Positions 1-13,391 of a DNA stretch of 64,000 nucleotides are shown one piece after another. A program made the position numbers and the translations under genes. The number at the start of each line of letters is the position of its first letter. Position 1 is the first letter of the stretch. The notes below the pieces were generated by a model. It was not told where the DNA came from and ran no database searches. It saw only the letters and a list, made by a program, of their open reading frames with translations. The DNA lies in NCBI GenBank assembly GCA_964304625.1, contig OZ199838.1, positions 1,240,001 to 1,304,000 of the forward strand, written 5' to 3'. The stretch comes from Kudoa neothunni. Taxonomy: Eukaryota > Cnidaria.

Positions 1-213
1 TACACGAGTTTTTAGCGTATAAATTTACAGTAATCATTAACTATCAATCGAATCTCTCGAAGGACGACTCTCGTTCAAAAATAAACGTATTATTCAAGTG
101 TTTTGGAATAAATTTTTTATTTAGCCATTTTTAAATTAATGAAAATTTTGTAATAATGTCTGTTTGATAGAATCAGCTATAAGTTTCTCCTATACAAACA
201 GAATAACGATATA

Positions 214-1423
214 CAGTATTTCACGATCACACTGCAGGAATAACAAAAAAAAAAGAATCTTCAATTATAAATGTATCATTTAAAGTAGTTTTCAATCGTT
301 TATGATCTGAGATACTTTGAGTGGTATTTTTTGAAATCTTGTAGTAATTCTTTAAATTATCCACGGTAATCCTCTCAGTTGCTGCAAGCATACATCGTTC
401 CAATTCAGTTTAATTTTTTGGATATGAAAGAAGGACGATAGACTTCCATTGATTGAATAAATTCTCAATTGAATTTGAGAATGATGAGTGTAGGGACAAA
501 AATAAAATAGTATGTCCCTCCTCAGATATAGAATCTTGGATAATTGTCTATTTATTGAAGGGAACATTATCCATTATTATGAGAGCTTTTGATATATTAT
601 TTTGACGTAAATATTTTAAAAGATCCAAAATGAAATTTGTATAAAATGTGTTCACGATATTAAATGCCCATAATTTTTTTGGACTCATCACGGCAATAAG
701 AGTCACATTCTTAGATTAACTCGTGTGTCCACGGGCTGATCTGTCTAACTTGCGTCTCATTGACGAAGAAAACCCAGCCTAATCCAAGAATATTATTTCT
801 TCATGTTCTTGTTTAAGTCTCAAAAGATCAACTAAGTATCTATATAAATTATAGAACTGTTTTAAATTGTAACTTTTACTCATATCTTTTTCGGATATTT
901 TCATCGTTATTCCTAACTCGAGGTACCACAGAAATACAATTCAGAGCGTAATTAAAATCACTTATTTCATCATTTACACATTGTTTAGTTACAATACTCT
1001 AAGATTATTCAAAAATAGCTTTATGTGATAGCGTACAATCATCGGTGATGAATTTTTTTGTATGATCTATATGGTCGTCTATTAATTTTGATCGCCGATT
1101 ACCTCGCTTCTTGATTGATTCGAGCACAACTTCCAGTTGATTAACACTTTTTAATTATTCTACTAATAGTACTTTTATGTGCCTTAACAGCTTCAGCTAT
1201 TTTTCTGTTTGTTTGATCAATCTACGAAAAATTATTTAACTTTTTAAAACTATCAGATAAATTACTTCACGTGAAGTAATAATAATGTCTCTTATATAAT
1301 TTTAAATATTTTTAAATTTCATCATGGAACATAAGGAAATAGAGATTTACAATTGAACTAGCAATTTGATGCGAACGATTGCTTATGCGTATGGCTAACT
1401 TGCCATTTGATCGTGAAATACTG
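214..1423 (-). mobile_element. IS630/Tc1-mariner element 1, decayed
   Basis: The ends are perfect 16-base inverted repeats, CAGTATTTCACGATCA, at 214-229 and 1408-1423, each followed outward by TA (212-213, 1424-1425), the usual mariner target duplication. On the minus strand the pieces of a transposase appear in order: a helix-turn-helix stretch (KIAEAVKAHKSTISRIIKK) near 1150-1215, a region resembling the first catalytic Asp (EIIFLD) near 800, and the second catalytic block IIMDNVPFNK near 560-600. Several stops and frameshifts separate them, so it is a fossil. It shares its end sequence and protein blocks with the element at 20346-21678 but is more decayed. Confidence 0.9.
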
Positions 1424-2004
1424 TACGAAGACCGACTGATTTGCTTCAATAGAATTGTTTGATCCAGATTCCAAAATTATCTGTGGAATGAGATTTAGCT
1501 TCTTGTCGTAAAATAACTAAAAGTTATTTTAATAGGTTTTTAGAAAAGTTATATTTCTAAAAATGGAATGGCTGCGAATAAAAATATTTCGTGAAAAATC
1601 TTGATTACATTGATTAAAGTTATAAAAAAATAATTATTCCGGACATAATATCACTTCTTGGACAAGAATTAATCAAGTTATTTCATTGATGTATAATCGG
1701 GATTAATGAAGCGGTCATTGAACAAATAGATGAAATAATCTATCATAATCGTTAATATGATTGGCACTCATTCATAGTAATAGACACCTAGTGCGTCAAT
1801 GTTCCGAATATTAATAACCAAAACTATATATAGAGATATTGCTATCCAAACAATAAAAAAGTTATGTATTAAAACTTTTAGAATTTTCTTTCTAAAAATA
1901 TTCAACTAATATAACATTGGATTTTCTCTTTTTCCCTAAAAATACCACTTTACCTTAGCTACAATAACTAATACTATAATAGTATAACACCCCAGAATGG
2001 CAGC
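1424..2004 (+). promoter_or_regulatory. Upstream region of the glycosyltransferase gene
   Basis: No gene is seen in these 580 bases. A TATA-like run (TATAATAGTATAAC) lies about 20-35 bases before the start codon. A very short upstream frame (ATGGCAGCATGA, 1997-2008) overlaps the ATG at 2005 and could dampen initiation if it lies in the mRNA. The transcription start is not known. Confidence 0.3.
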
Positions 2005-3030
2005 ATGAGAAGAAAGATACTAATTGTTTTGTTGTTTTTAGCAATTCTGGTGGTAGTTTGTATTTATTTACAACAAGGTACACCAATAGGTTACTCGATG
2101 TCGACATTTAATATGAGAACCAACAGTAATTACAAGGACTGTATGAAAATGATATCCAATCAAAAATCTATAAATTCTAATCCCATCATAGTAGAAGATC
2201 CTGAGGTTATAATATTAGTTGATTCGAAGGTTGATGACTACGAATCAAGATGTGCGATTCGAGCAGTTTGGTCGCGTTATTCGCCCAAAAAATTATCTCA
2301 TATTATGTCTTACGTCGTATATTTCCAAGTTGGTTACAGGGATAGCAAAACTTCAAATATAGCTTTACATGAACAACAACTTTATCAAGATTTGATCATA
2401 TATAATAGTATCCCGGAAATATATTCTAATCTTGGGAAAAAACTTATGGCTTCTCTGGAAAACATAAGTAATCAAAACATGACTTCACTGAAATATATTG
2501 TGAAAACTGACGACGATGTTTATGTTGCCATAGAACAGTATCTGCAACATTTAAAATCATCTGTAAATCTGGATGTGGACTATGAGGGATTATTGTAAGT
2601 TTATGTGTGTGTGTGACATTGGCTTTCACTAATATTTATATTTTTTTATTCAGATTTAAGAAAATGTCTGTTATTCGGGACATAAAACATAAAAAATTAT
2701 GAACCATCAAGAACTATAGTCCGTAATTTTTTCCCTCCATATTGTACCGGCTATGGATACTTCGTTAAAGCCACCAAGTTAAATTGTCTCGTTTCTGCAT
2801 CTAAGACACACGAAAATTTAAAAAACGGCGATACCAACGTTGGTTATCTTTTAAGATTTTGTAACGCGACTATGAGCCATCATAGGCATTATACCTATGA
2901 TTCCTATGAGAATAAAAATTTATTCGAGGGGATCAAATTATATCGTAGAAATCCTAATATTTTTTTCCTTCACGGTATTAGAAAATACGACCAAATTATA
3001 TTTGACGAGACAGTTAATGAAAATTTATAA
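2005..3030 (+). CDS. Beta-1,3-galactosyltransferase-like type II membrane glycosyltransferase (GT31), two exons, one frame break
   Basis: Probably transfers galactose or N-acetylhexosamine onto glycans in the Golgi lumen. Exon 1 (2005-2594) has a short basic N-terminus and a signal anchor at residues 5-22. It then shows family-31 blocks: SRCAIRAVW (81-89; compare the family R-x-x-I-R-x-T-W), YQDLIIYN (127-134) and KTDDDVYV (167-174), the metal-binding DxD motif. The donor GTAAGT at 2595 and acceptor TTTTTTTATTCAG ending at 2653 define a 59-base intron. Exon 2 (2654-3030) carries PPYCTGYGYFVKA, the family P-P-Y-C-S-G-x-G-Y block, and NGDTNVGYLL where the family usually has E-D-V-x-V-G. The two frames of exon 2 meet in an A6 run near 2690; one A fewer would restore the frame. 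This may be an assembly error or a real lesion. The family call is firm; the acceptor sugar is unknown. Confidence 0.85.
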
Positions 3031-4849
3031 ATATAATAGAGTTGGTTTTAAATATTGTTGTTTTTTCGCATTCTTATTTTTACTCTCACACCACAATAGG
3101 TAATCCCCTCGATGGTGGAGATAAATGCGTAAACTACAGTGGGTAACCACCTTAAGCAGTTTGGCAAACGTATGTGCAATGTTTTTTTATATCACCCTTT
3201 GATATAATTTAGGTAATAAAAATTAACGGGAAAAAATATTATTATCACTTTTTGTACATTTGGAATTTTTAATATTTTTATTATCTGTTTTTAGGTAAAA
3301 TTTTTCATTAACTACACAAGGTATTGAAGTTCTTAATTTTATGTGATGTGGCTTCTCGATTTAAAAATGATAACATATTAACAGAGGTAGTTTATTTCTT
3401 TGATATTATATTATATATTATACATTTTATGTTTAAGGAACCTAATAAAAGTTAAATGATAATATGAAAATTAATTTGATATTATTTCTTTCAGTTGATA
3501 TATATGTCACACTTTTATTTTTATTTCTTGGATAACTTTCATCAAATCCGGTTATGATGATGCTGGCTAAGAAAAACAATATTTCTACTTATAAAATTCC
3601 TAAACCATCTTATTCAGGGTCAACTCGAAATTCTTATATAATTATTCATTATATTTTAAATTAATTTACTCTTGTTAATTTATAAATGATAAATTGCAAT
3701 TTTGTGGTAGTTTTTCCGCTTAGATAGAGAAGGCAATTTTATCACAGTATAATTTTATATTTATCATTACATGTATTAGGTATAATTTTTCTCACTGCTG
3801 AGAATAAAAACATCAATCAATAAATAACATATAGGAAAAAAACTAAATGAAAATTGTTGGTCACGTGACGAGAACATTGATATATTTCCCGCCTTATTTT
3901 AATTGTGATTGACTTTAAATTCACAAAATGATCTAAAATGAAAACATAAATAATGATCATTTAATACTTTTGAGGTGATGTAGTAGAAAGAAATACCTCA
4001 CAAAACTCGTTACACACTGTAAATACCGTAATTGCGATGCACACTCATTGTAACTTAAAACAAAACTTCTATTATTATTATTAATTTAGATTATCATTTT
4101 AATATAATTATTTCATGGTTATTTATTAGTTTTTATTTTTTTAAATACGACCTTATTTTTAATTCTGCCATTTTTGAATCGCCTTATTTTAAAATTAACA
4201 AATATATAGAATAATTTCTTCGAAAAACTTAAGCCTATTGTATTACGTTATCTATTAAAGTATAAAACTGTATTAGATAATCATTTTATCGACAGTAGAC
4301 TAACACACTTCGAACAATAATTACTGAGTCGCAAAAAATTATTTTCCTCAATACTAATTAGTTATTACTTAAATAAAGTACAGATTTATTTATTATTTAA
4401 TTAACTGAGGTTACATAATAAATAAATCATTGATTTTGAAGAATAATCTGAACATTTACGGGAAAATTAATCTTCTACTAAAGATTGGTTATAATCGTAT
4501 CATTAGGATTATATTATTTTTTTGAGAAATACAGTATGAATTCGTCGATGAATAGATTTCTTTTACATATTTAAATTAAAATTTTTGAGGAAAATTTAAT
4601 CCCCAAAGCAATAAATGTATGGTAATTTATGAGAGCTTGTAAGGTGATATTTTTAAATTGTTGAGAAAAATTTCTCGTTGAAAATATTTCGCAATATAAT
4701 TCATAATTTATAATTCAGTTATCGATGCAACCGTAAATTAATAAATGGACTAATTATATATTCAAATATAATGTAGATATTGTATATTACTTTATAAAAT
4801 TTTTTTAAATTCTAAATAGTGATTTTACTAAGAGCAACAAAACATATTT
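3031..4849. other. AT-rich intergenic stretch
   Basis: An AATAAA near 3215 could be the polyadenylation signal of the glycosyltransferase gene. I recognise no gene, RNA or element in the rest. Confidence 0.5.
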
Positions 4850-6010
4850 ATGGTGATTCGTAATTGAGAGTTATTTTTTTCAGTTCAGCATTTCTCAATA
4901 AGGTTCCAATGGAGTTTTCGTTTTCTTGGTGATTCATGTTAGGGACAATTATTTGTTGACCTAAAGCAAACGAATTTTATTCAAGATATTTATTTTCGAA
5001 ATTTGGTTTAATATATCCAATCAGTTGTTAATTAGTTATTTTCTCTGATACCTAAATGCTGTGTTCTAGGAGATGTCAGAGAAGGATCGAGATCGTTACA
5101 TTCAGTGATTGCATCATTGAAACATTTTCCCGTGCGCTAAAATTTTTTTCGAGACAAAAATTTTGATAATGAACTTATTTATGTATGTAAATAAAATCAT
5201 TCTTTCACCTACATCTTCAGGAAGACATTTCTTTTCGTGAAAGTAGCAATACATGTAATTAAATGCCTAACAGTGGTTACAAAAATCCTCGAAAAATTTT
5301 TATAACTCTGCAGACAAATAGTTCTAACAAGGTCGGATCAAAATTGGTAACTAAATATTTACGTTGAATCAACTTGAGCTAAAGATACTACTTTGGTCCC
5401 CCTTTTGTCTAGAATAGATTGTAATAACCGCCTGTTGACTGGGGTAATTCCTAGGTAGTTGGATTACATCCTTCCACAATGTATCGATCACTTTGAGCTT
5501 AAGATATTTAATTTAATAATTAAATAATGAAATAATGTTCGCTGGTCATACTTTGGCTTCACAATTGGAGTAACGTAGCGTAAGTCTGATTATCTCATTC
5601 CTCAGCTGGCTTTCAGCTTCTCTCCTCAACGTGTACTAAATTCATAATAATATTATTGGTTAACCTTAGTCATAAATTAGATTAAAATAATATTTTATAA
5701 ATTTTATGAAGTAATAAAATTAGAATATGAATAATAGAGATACCGAATGTGTGGTTTGAAACAGTATAATAATACTAACTGAGCAATAGATGACTGTCAG
5801 TCTCATTCTAAAATTGACCAAAATACAAAGGTACTGGTATCCCGTATTTATGATACTTTATCTATCCACCTATCATTGTCATATCATTATTTTATAAATA
5901 CAAAAGAATTTAATAAGACTATCAGTAGGTATATTTATCAACATATCTTATGAATTATACTACCGATAAATCATGCTAAAGAAGGCTCTTATCACGGTTA
6001 CAAGGGATAC
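4850..6010 (+). repeat. Old diverged copy of the 2.2-kb repeat unit
   Basis: Aligns by eye, in the same orientation, with 13201-14310. Shared landmarks are GGTGATTC at the left, a block around ATAATTCCTAGG near 5440, AACGTGTACTAAA near 5629-5640, and AATGTGTGGTTTGAAA against ATGTGAGGTTTCCAAA. Substitutions and indels are many, so it is much older than the other two copies. A trace of the unit's reading frame survives near 5080-5140 (SLHSVIASLKH). Confidence 0.7.
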
Positions 6011-8719
6011 AACCAAATTTGATTTAGAATTAATATTAATATTATTTAGTGTTACTTGATAAACTATAATTCTAAAATTAAAACAGTTACTCCGTTTTAT
6101 TCGTAAACTCAAATAATTTTTTAATGTAGTTAACTCAGATATAAGGCTGTGCTTATTTCGCCGGAAGCGCTCTTTCTCTTAAAAAATTAATCCGATCGTT
6201 ATCATTTTTTCCAAAAAATATCTTTCATAAACGCAGAATATACCTTTAGTTTAATTAATTCAGGGACGTATTTTAACATAACTAATTTTTATCAATAAAA
6301 TCCACATGAAACTAAGATGTAGCATAATTTATAAAACAATAAAATTTAATAAAATATTTAATTTTCTACTTTTTTATTTGTAAATAATTGAGATTATGTA
6401 ACTTCGCAGTAAATTATATTTCAATCCTATATATCGACGTAGTTGCTATATTATTATCAACATCATCATCATAATAAAAAAAGTATGTGCTAAAATCTAA
6501 TATTGTTTGTAATTCACATTTTGGTTTAGCTCTCTACTTCACTACTATTGGAAACTATATTCCTATAATTTTATGAATTTCATAACATGGATAAAATTCA
6601 CATAACTATCACAGATAGATATTTAGCTGTAGAATAATTCACTATATCTAAACTAAGATTTCCATATCAATTATTGATGATGTGTCATTATCTCGAGCTG
6701 CGTCTTGTAAATCCTCACTCTCTGTTTGTGATTGCCCAGTAACAGAGCGCAAAATAAAAATTTTATTAAAGGCACTCTCGTTACATTTTGGATCTGAAAT
6801 TTATTGATTCTTGTTGATAATAGTTTCAGATGTTAAATTAAATTGATATATGAATAGTGGAAAAAATGAGATATCTAATCCAAAGAATCCTCATCATATA
6901 TCTTAATATATAAAGTTGTAGTGCCCGTATAAGTAAAGAGGAAATACGCATGCGCGTGTATATCTATTCCTTACAGGAACATATGTTGAAACTTTTGACC
7001 ACACAGACCTGATCTAACCGCTGTTTCCTGGGAAATCAATTAATTCAATATACATCTGCATTATTGTCAACTGGTATACAGCCCATTTTATGTTTTTATG
7101 CGGGCGGCGAATCGGATTAAAAGGATTTATTTGTGGATTATCAAGATAAATACATTGTTTAACGCCAAAGAGATTATTAACTTCTTTAGGATAAACATTG
7201 AGATTCTTTGGTAACAGATATTAAAAAATGATAAACATTTTAATAAAGTTACCAGGCAGAATTTAAGAGATGGAATAACGCCTATATGATATATGACTTA
7301 GAATCTTCAGTCTTCCTGAAGATATGAAATGTATCTAATCTCATATGTCATATTTTTCTTAATTTTTGTGTGCAGCTCTTGTTATACATTTAAAAAAATA
7401 ATATCGTTACAAAAAATAGTCTATTTACTTAAGATTATTGCTCTAGTAATCAATATTTTCGTTAGAATTATGGAGTTAATGATGATTTACATAATAAGTA
7501 GATTGAAAATTATCTGTTTATGTTTAATTTTAATTTATATTAGGATAAAGATCAACAAAGTGAATTCTTGCTATATGAATATACAAAGAATGTCTGTTAA
7601 TTAAGGTATTGAATGTTTTAAAGTTGAGAAGTATGTCGTTAGGAGCAAATTTACGGCGCATGAATCCATTAGCGCGATATTTATAGAGTTTGATGTTGCA
7701 AATCACTTAGAATTTGTAGCTTTTATTGATTTTTTAATGAATTTATTCGCTTTTCTAAAACACGAAATATATTTTTGGGCGGGAAGATTATCATTATTTT
7801 AGTTGAGACACATGATTTGAGATTTCACGTAGTTACCATAAAGAAATGATTTGATGGGCCTACACGCATTATAACAATATTTACGAATTTTTTGAAAAAC
7901 GTTTAAAAAACAATCATATTCTACTGAAATTCCAGTAATGTTCCAGTTTCATATTTATCGTGTTAATTGCATATAGTTGAAATTATATTTATTTTTTAAC
8001 ATGTTTTACCTATTTTCAAGATAAAGATTTCCAATGTTTTCCTACATTAAACTGATAAATCCATTGTAATAATTTTCGAAACATTATTAAATAATTTTTT
8101 AAGTAAATTTAAGCAATCAAACACCTAATTATTTTCTAATTTCTGATTAGAAAGTTATTAATGAAATAAATATTTGGTATTTATTCGGCCAAAATTGACT
8201 CATTATGATATGAAAATTTTATAGAAATATGATTCATTTATCCCATAAATAATTTTAGAATTTGGTTAAACTCTTACTATTAAAAGGGCACTCTTTTTTT
8301 TTGTTAAGCGTTAGTCCGTAAGTAAATAAGAAACCATTGGTTTATTCTATTAAACCAATGTTATTATAAAGTTTCATATAATTCGAGAACTAATATATAA
8401 AAAATTTATTCCGAAATAATAGATTAGTATGTATATGTTTAAACAAGAGTCATTCTTCGAGAAAACCAATTGATAGCTAAGCATTACTGTACATTTTCGG
8501 CTAAAAACATATTTATCATCGATTTAACCAATTTTATATTTACGTTAGGTTGGTTTTTTGAACAGATTGGATTTTATGTGAAGAGGAATTGATTGATTTA
8601 TTTAAAAGTTTTTAAAGCGTATTAATATCACGGAATTATAATTTCTCGCTCACAAATTCTTGATTAAAATCAAATAAGAATCTTTCATAAAATTATCCCA
8701 TAAAGTAATATGGGTGTTA
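6011..8719. other. AT-rich stretch without recognisable gene
   Basis: The longest open frame, 91 codons at 7329-7604, is almost wholly Ile, Leu, Tyr, Lys, Val and Cys, as AT-rich noise would give. A short less AT-rich patch at 6920-7140 contains ACGCATGCGCGT. I cannot assign either. Confidence 0.45.
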
Positions 8720-9405
8720 TTCTTTTAGATATCAAAAAACTGCATTTTTTCTATTTCATCCTTTATCTATTATCAGATAGATCGAAGAGTTAGAATGCAT
8801 ATACTGTGTCCATAGATTTCATTGATAATGCTCGTTATGTTGAACTTTCCATGATTAATTTCAATGCAGATAGTTGTATTTTTGCTTCATCTGATTATAC
8901 TAATTATTTTTGTTTATATTGACGCGATTTGTATGTGTTTTTGAGAAAGAAAGCACTAAAGTTTATGCCGGAACAAGAAATGTTAATTTGAATATTAAAA
9001 ATCTATTTTCGTATATCTCTTTATCTTTAATTACCACCCCCAAAAAGCATAGGAAAAAACTTTATATGCCGGACCAAAAATAACGCTTTAGATACCGCTT
9101 TAACGGGATTTACATCATTCAGGAATGCAAAAAATATTACACTGAATATAAATTATTCGGAGTTGGTGGTTGGTGCCGGGCCATGAAATTTTCAAATAAA
9201 CGCTGGGATTGGTAAACTCCTTCACAGAAATGATCATAATTTGAATTTCATATTTATTCCCAGCCATTAAAATATAATTCTATGCATTTTTTTGGGTTAA
9301 CTGCATCTTTAGGTTAATTTGAGACATCAATATCTTTTTGGAATGTTATTAAGAAATTTTTTCAGTGCTTAACATTCTCAAGCAAAGTTGGGCAGTTCCC
9401 ACTAG
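8720..9405 (+). repeat. Dispersed non-coding repeat, family R2, copy 1
   Basis: Aligns with 38850-39545 in the same orientation. Conserved blocks include CATAGATTTCATTGA, GTTATGTTG followed by CTTTC, ATGCCGGA, GCCGGACCAAAA with a following TTTAGATA block, GGTGCCGGGCC, CAGAAATGATC and GGGCAG near the right end. No long frame and no obvious terminal inverted repeats are seen. Confidence 0.75.
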
Positions 9406-9799
9406 TTGAAAATAAGAAGGATTAATTCATCCAAAATCTTTTTTAATAAATCATGTTGAGTCCCTGTTTGTTCAAACCTTAGTGGTGTCATTTTATCGAA
9501 AAGAATTTTAGCTTCAAATATCGCTTAAAGAATTCAACGCAGATCATTGACCCGAAATTTCTGTAATAACTGGGTGCACATTACATAAATGATTCTGAAT
9601 AAATATATCCCTGGTCATTTGAATAAATCATAGGTAATTATTCTAGTACCACCTCCTATTACAAACTTTTTCGTCATATAACTGAATATTCACTATTTTT
9701 CTAGTAGATGTGATATGCATACATGGTAATTATACATTATATGCTTATGTCAAAGTTGCAAGTGCCACCGATGCCGATTACTCGATCTTAGGTCTGAGA
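9406..9799. other. Unassigned AT-rich stretch
   Basis: Lies between the R2 repeat and the piggyBac fragment. No gene seen. Confidence 0.45.
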
Positions 9800-10150
9800 A
9801 TTTCGATATCAATATTATATAAGTGTTAAATATTGGAACATCGACAAGATCCATAAACATGCTGAAGAGCCAACTTCTAGTTATAAAAGCACAGCTGTAC
9901 GTTTGCGCCATCAAACCCCCTTTGGTTTGATTATAATTGATAATGATTTCAAAGTTATTTTTTGTGACTGTTCAATCGCACTATCGTGGAAATCCGATGA
10001 TAACAGAAAAACAATATAATTTTTCTTTTGAACGTATGGCATTAGCGTTATGTTCTCACAGAAGATAAATTTTGGCGATAGCTCATCTTGATTAGTCATA
10101 CCCTGTAGAATTCCAGGCATGCAGCTGTTATTTCTTATAAAAGTTGTCAT
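9800..10150 (-). pseudogene. piggyBac transposase fragment
   Basis: On the minus strand a frame reads NNSCMPG, then SPKFIFCENITLMPYVQKKN, then a block like the family's VHVLST-x-H (YIVFLLSSDFHD). In another frame it continues with FEIIINYNQTKGGLMAQTYS and TRSWLFSMFMDLVDVPIFN. These follow the piggyBac DDE domain order: R-x-N-R-x-G-x-P, lysine-rich strand, the Y-N-x-T-K-G-G-V-D block, then the T-R-R-W-P region. At least one frameshift is present and the catalytic Asp after TKGG is absent. The N-terminal half and element ends are missing; the fragment stops where Merlin sequence begins on the other strand. Confidence 0.8.
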
Positions 10151-10159
10151 TAATTATAT

Positions 10160-10475
10160 ATGCTTCTGCATCAAGAATGGTGCGTCATTGGATGGGATAG
10201 AGCTGAAAAAATTGTCATGATCAATGGATGGAGGGCCTACAATAATATTTGCCATTTGGAAATCACTCATCATGTTATGACACACGAAAAGCATTTTATT
10301 GACCCTACAGATGATTCTGAGGTTCCTACTCAAAATGTTGAAAATCTGTAGCTCTGTTTGATGCGAATGTTACGAGCAAGAGGAACCAATGGAAGCCCAC
10401 ATAAGTGGAAATATATTGCGAAACTTTTATTTCAAAAGCAAAAAACTCAATTGTTTGAGGCTGTTCTAGAATAAA
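10160..10475 (+). pseudogene. Merlin/IS1595 (ISXO2-like) transposase fragment
   Basis: Reads NGWRAYNNICHL, then HHVMTHEKHFIDPTDDS, VPTQNVENL, and after a stop SPHKWKYIAKLLFQKQKTQL. This matches the C-terminal half of the ISXO2-like DDE domain: the W-x-G-Y block, the H-x-x-V-N-H-S-x-x-F-V-D-P block and the T-N-x-V-E block, with W replaced by a stop after VENL. The N-terminal zinc-ribbon part is missing. It lies head to head with a piggyBac fragment ending at 10150. Confidence 0.8.
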
Positions 10476-10957
10476 TAAAATTAACTTAACAATTTTGATA
10501 AATTATTTTTTCGTTAATCTTTGTTTATTTGATGCGCGCGTGTGGCAATTATTCTGCATTTTTATCAATAAATGAAACTATATTTATATTCATATTCTGT
10601 ATTTATAAAGGATAATTTTGGAAAAATGATAACGATTGAATTATTATTTTAGGAGAAAAATTTCGTTGGATAAATATCCACTATCTAGATTTAAATCCAA
10701 ATAAACTAAAGTATCATTATTAAAAATATATTAAATGATATGATGATTCCGAATGGAGATTAATATCGAGTTTATGTTTTTCTACAACCTGGTTGTAGAT
10801 AATAATTGAATTGGAAACAACAAATACAACGAATAAATTGTTATTTTCATATTACAATATTTATAAAAATGGATTTTCGTTTGTTTAAAATTTAGGTTCA
10901 TTCATATTTACTTTAATTTCTACTCCAAAATAACCTCTGTTTTTAGTAACTTCATAA
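10476..10957. other. AT-rich stretch before the gap
   Basis: No gene or element recognised. Confidence 0.4.
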
Positions 10958-11157
10958 NNNNNNNNNNNNNNNNNNNNNNNNNNNNNNNNNNNNNNNNNNN
11001 NNNNNNNNNNNNNNNNNNNNNNNNNNNNNNNNNNNNNNNNNNNNNNNNNNNNNNNNNNNNNNNNNNNNNNNNNNNNNNNNNNNNNNNNNNNNNNNNNNNN
11101 NNNNNNNNNNNNNNNNNNNNNNNNNNNNNNNNNNNNNNNNNNNNNNNNNNNNNNNNN
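10958..11157. other. Assembly gap of 200 N
   Basis: Exactly 200 N, a common placeholder length, so the true gap size is probably unknown. Confidence 0.99.
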
Positions 11158-12630
11158 TCTCATATTAGGTACTCTCATCTCCATCTAGGTAGACGTAAAT
11201 TGAGGAGATTTCTTCTAGGTCAGGATAGGTATTTACCATGAAAATTGTGTTATGCCATAACAAATCAACGGTTTGTTTCTATATTTATATAAGCTATTGT
11301 TTTTTTAGCAATAAAACCTTTAAATCATAATGTTCATAAGTTGAGTTCAATCTTGACAACTCAATCAATAGTTGATGAATGGCACTTTCGCTTAATCTAT
11401 AATCCTAAATGTATTGCATAGTTGATATGTTCAAGATCAACAACACGAAAATATTATTTCTATCAAGTACCTGTTTTGTGAGCCTAATGCTGATAAAACC
11501 TAAATCATTTTTATTGCACTTTTTAACAACTATTCCAAAATACATATAATGAACAAGTAATATATATGCTTAAAATGCATTTTTTGTCAATATTGAAGTT
11601 GGATTACTCACAATTAATTCTTTTGTGTCAACTTATCTACAAATCGGTGATTAAAGTTTATCAAAAATTTTGAACATAAATATCTGTAGATATTTAATTG
11701 ATATATATTTTCTTGTATTCATCATGCAAACATCCCGCCATTAAGTTGATGATAATAAATATATATTCTACATATAAGATAAAAATCCAAACGATTATAT
11801 ATACATATAAGTTTGAATAAATCAAGAATTATCAAATTCATCCTGAGTAATACATATAATAGAATTAGCTGAAAAAATAATGAAGTAATTAATTGATTTA
11901 TTGCATATTTAATATATTAAATCTAAATAATAGTATAGTTATTCAAATTTATCAAAAATATCAACTAGGATTCAAAATTTAATTTTTGGTTCCTGATTAA
12001 CATTACGGAATACTAACTACTTAGATAATTTATCAAAATTTTATTAAATCAATTATTTTAAAAATAGAAAGATATAGATATAATCACATTATCTTGATAA
12101 GAAAAAACTATTACATTATTCTTACAATATTTGATTATTTTTTTATCACTAATAACGTAGTTAAATACGAATTAATAAATAGTTTCGAGTGATAAAAATC
12201 AACGAATATTATATCAAACTAAAAGCATTAATTAAGATAAAAATTTATGATGTACAAAAATTAAAAATTGCTCATCAACAAATTGTGTTAATATTTTTTT
12301 ATTCTAATGAAACATAAAAAATAAAATTCGTGTCATGTTTAATTTCATGATAAATTAGATTGGTGAAAAGATTGATTGTCAAAAAAAAATATTAAACGTA
12401 AAAAGGAAATTTAGAATAATACTAAAACGTCTTCATATAAAATTAAACATATAACTAGGAAAGCATACAACTAAAAGAAATCGTTGAGTATGCCCAAATC
12501 TGATTTAAAAACCGAAATAAAATATTTTTTCTATAATTGTCATATTAATTTTTTCATTACGTTTCCTGAACAATATCAACTAGGCTCATGCATTCGTCAG
12601 CATAAATATTTTTCGCGTGCTATATAAATA
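11158..12630. other. AT-rich stretch without recognisable gene
   Basis: Very low GC throughout with frequent stops in all frames. Nothing recognised. Confidence 0.45.
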
Positions 12631-13391
12631 AAGTTATTTTATGATACAGGTAACAAGAATACAATACTTTATTTAAATTATCATTAATAATAAAAATTAT
12701 TACGTTATATTTATTTAAAAAATTATTACTAACGTAATTAATTATGTTAAATTTATTAATACTTGTTAAAAATTTATGTTCATTATTCCCTCGATCAACG
12801 TTGATACAATTTAAAATATAAGTTTCTTAAGACCCAATTAAATATTTCCAGGTTAAGCCAAAAAATTTGTGTTGCCTAACTCTTAGATCTAATGGAATGA
12901 ATTTAATTTCCGGATTTCAGTTTAAATAGATCTTATTGTTATAATTAAATATATTTAAAATAATACCATAGAGCTAAGTTTAGTAAAATTAATTAAATAT
13001 TTTCAAAAAATATTATTTAAATTGGAGATATATGCTTTCAGCAATTTCTAAATCAATTTTTATTCAGACTCAAGAAAACAATAATATATTCGGATTTTAC
13101 TATTATTTAAAAAATATAATCTTAATTTTACTTGAAGCAAAATGTAAATACAATTATCAAATTGGTTTAAAATGATTCATTAAGAAACATTACATAATCT
13201 AAGGTGATTCATAATCAAGAATTATTCGTTTTGGCTTTGTATCTCCAAACAAATTTTCGATCGTGTTTATATTCTCTCGATTATCATTGGTGAACTTTCT
13301 TGATCGCCTCCCTAAAATAAACCGATCAAATATATATATACTATGATAAAAGTATTGAGAAAATTTTATCTGACTGAATTATCAAGGTCAT

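Noticed and set aside
7329-7604. 91-codon hydrophobic frame
   Set aside because: Composition is what AT-rich random sequence gives; no splice context or homologous copy in the window.
10885-11184. A 99-codon minus-strand frame
   Set aside because: It is mostly the N gap.
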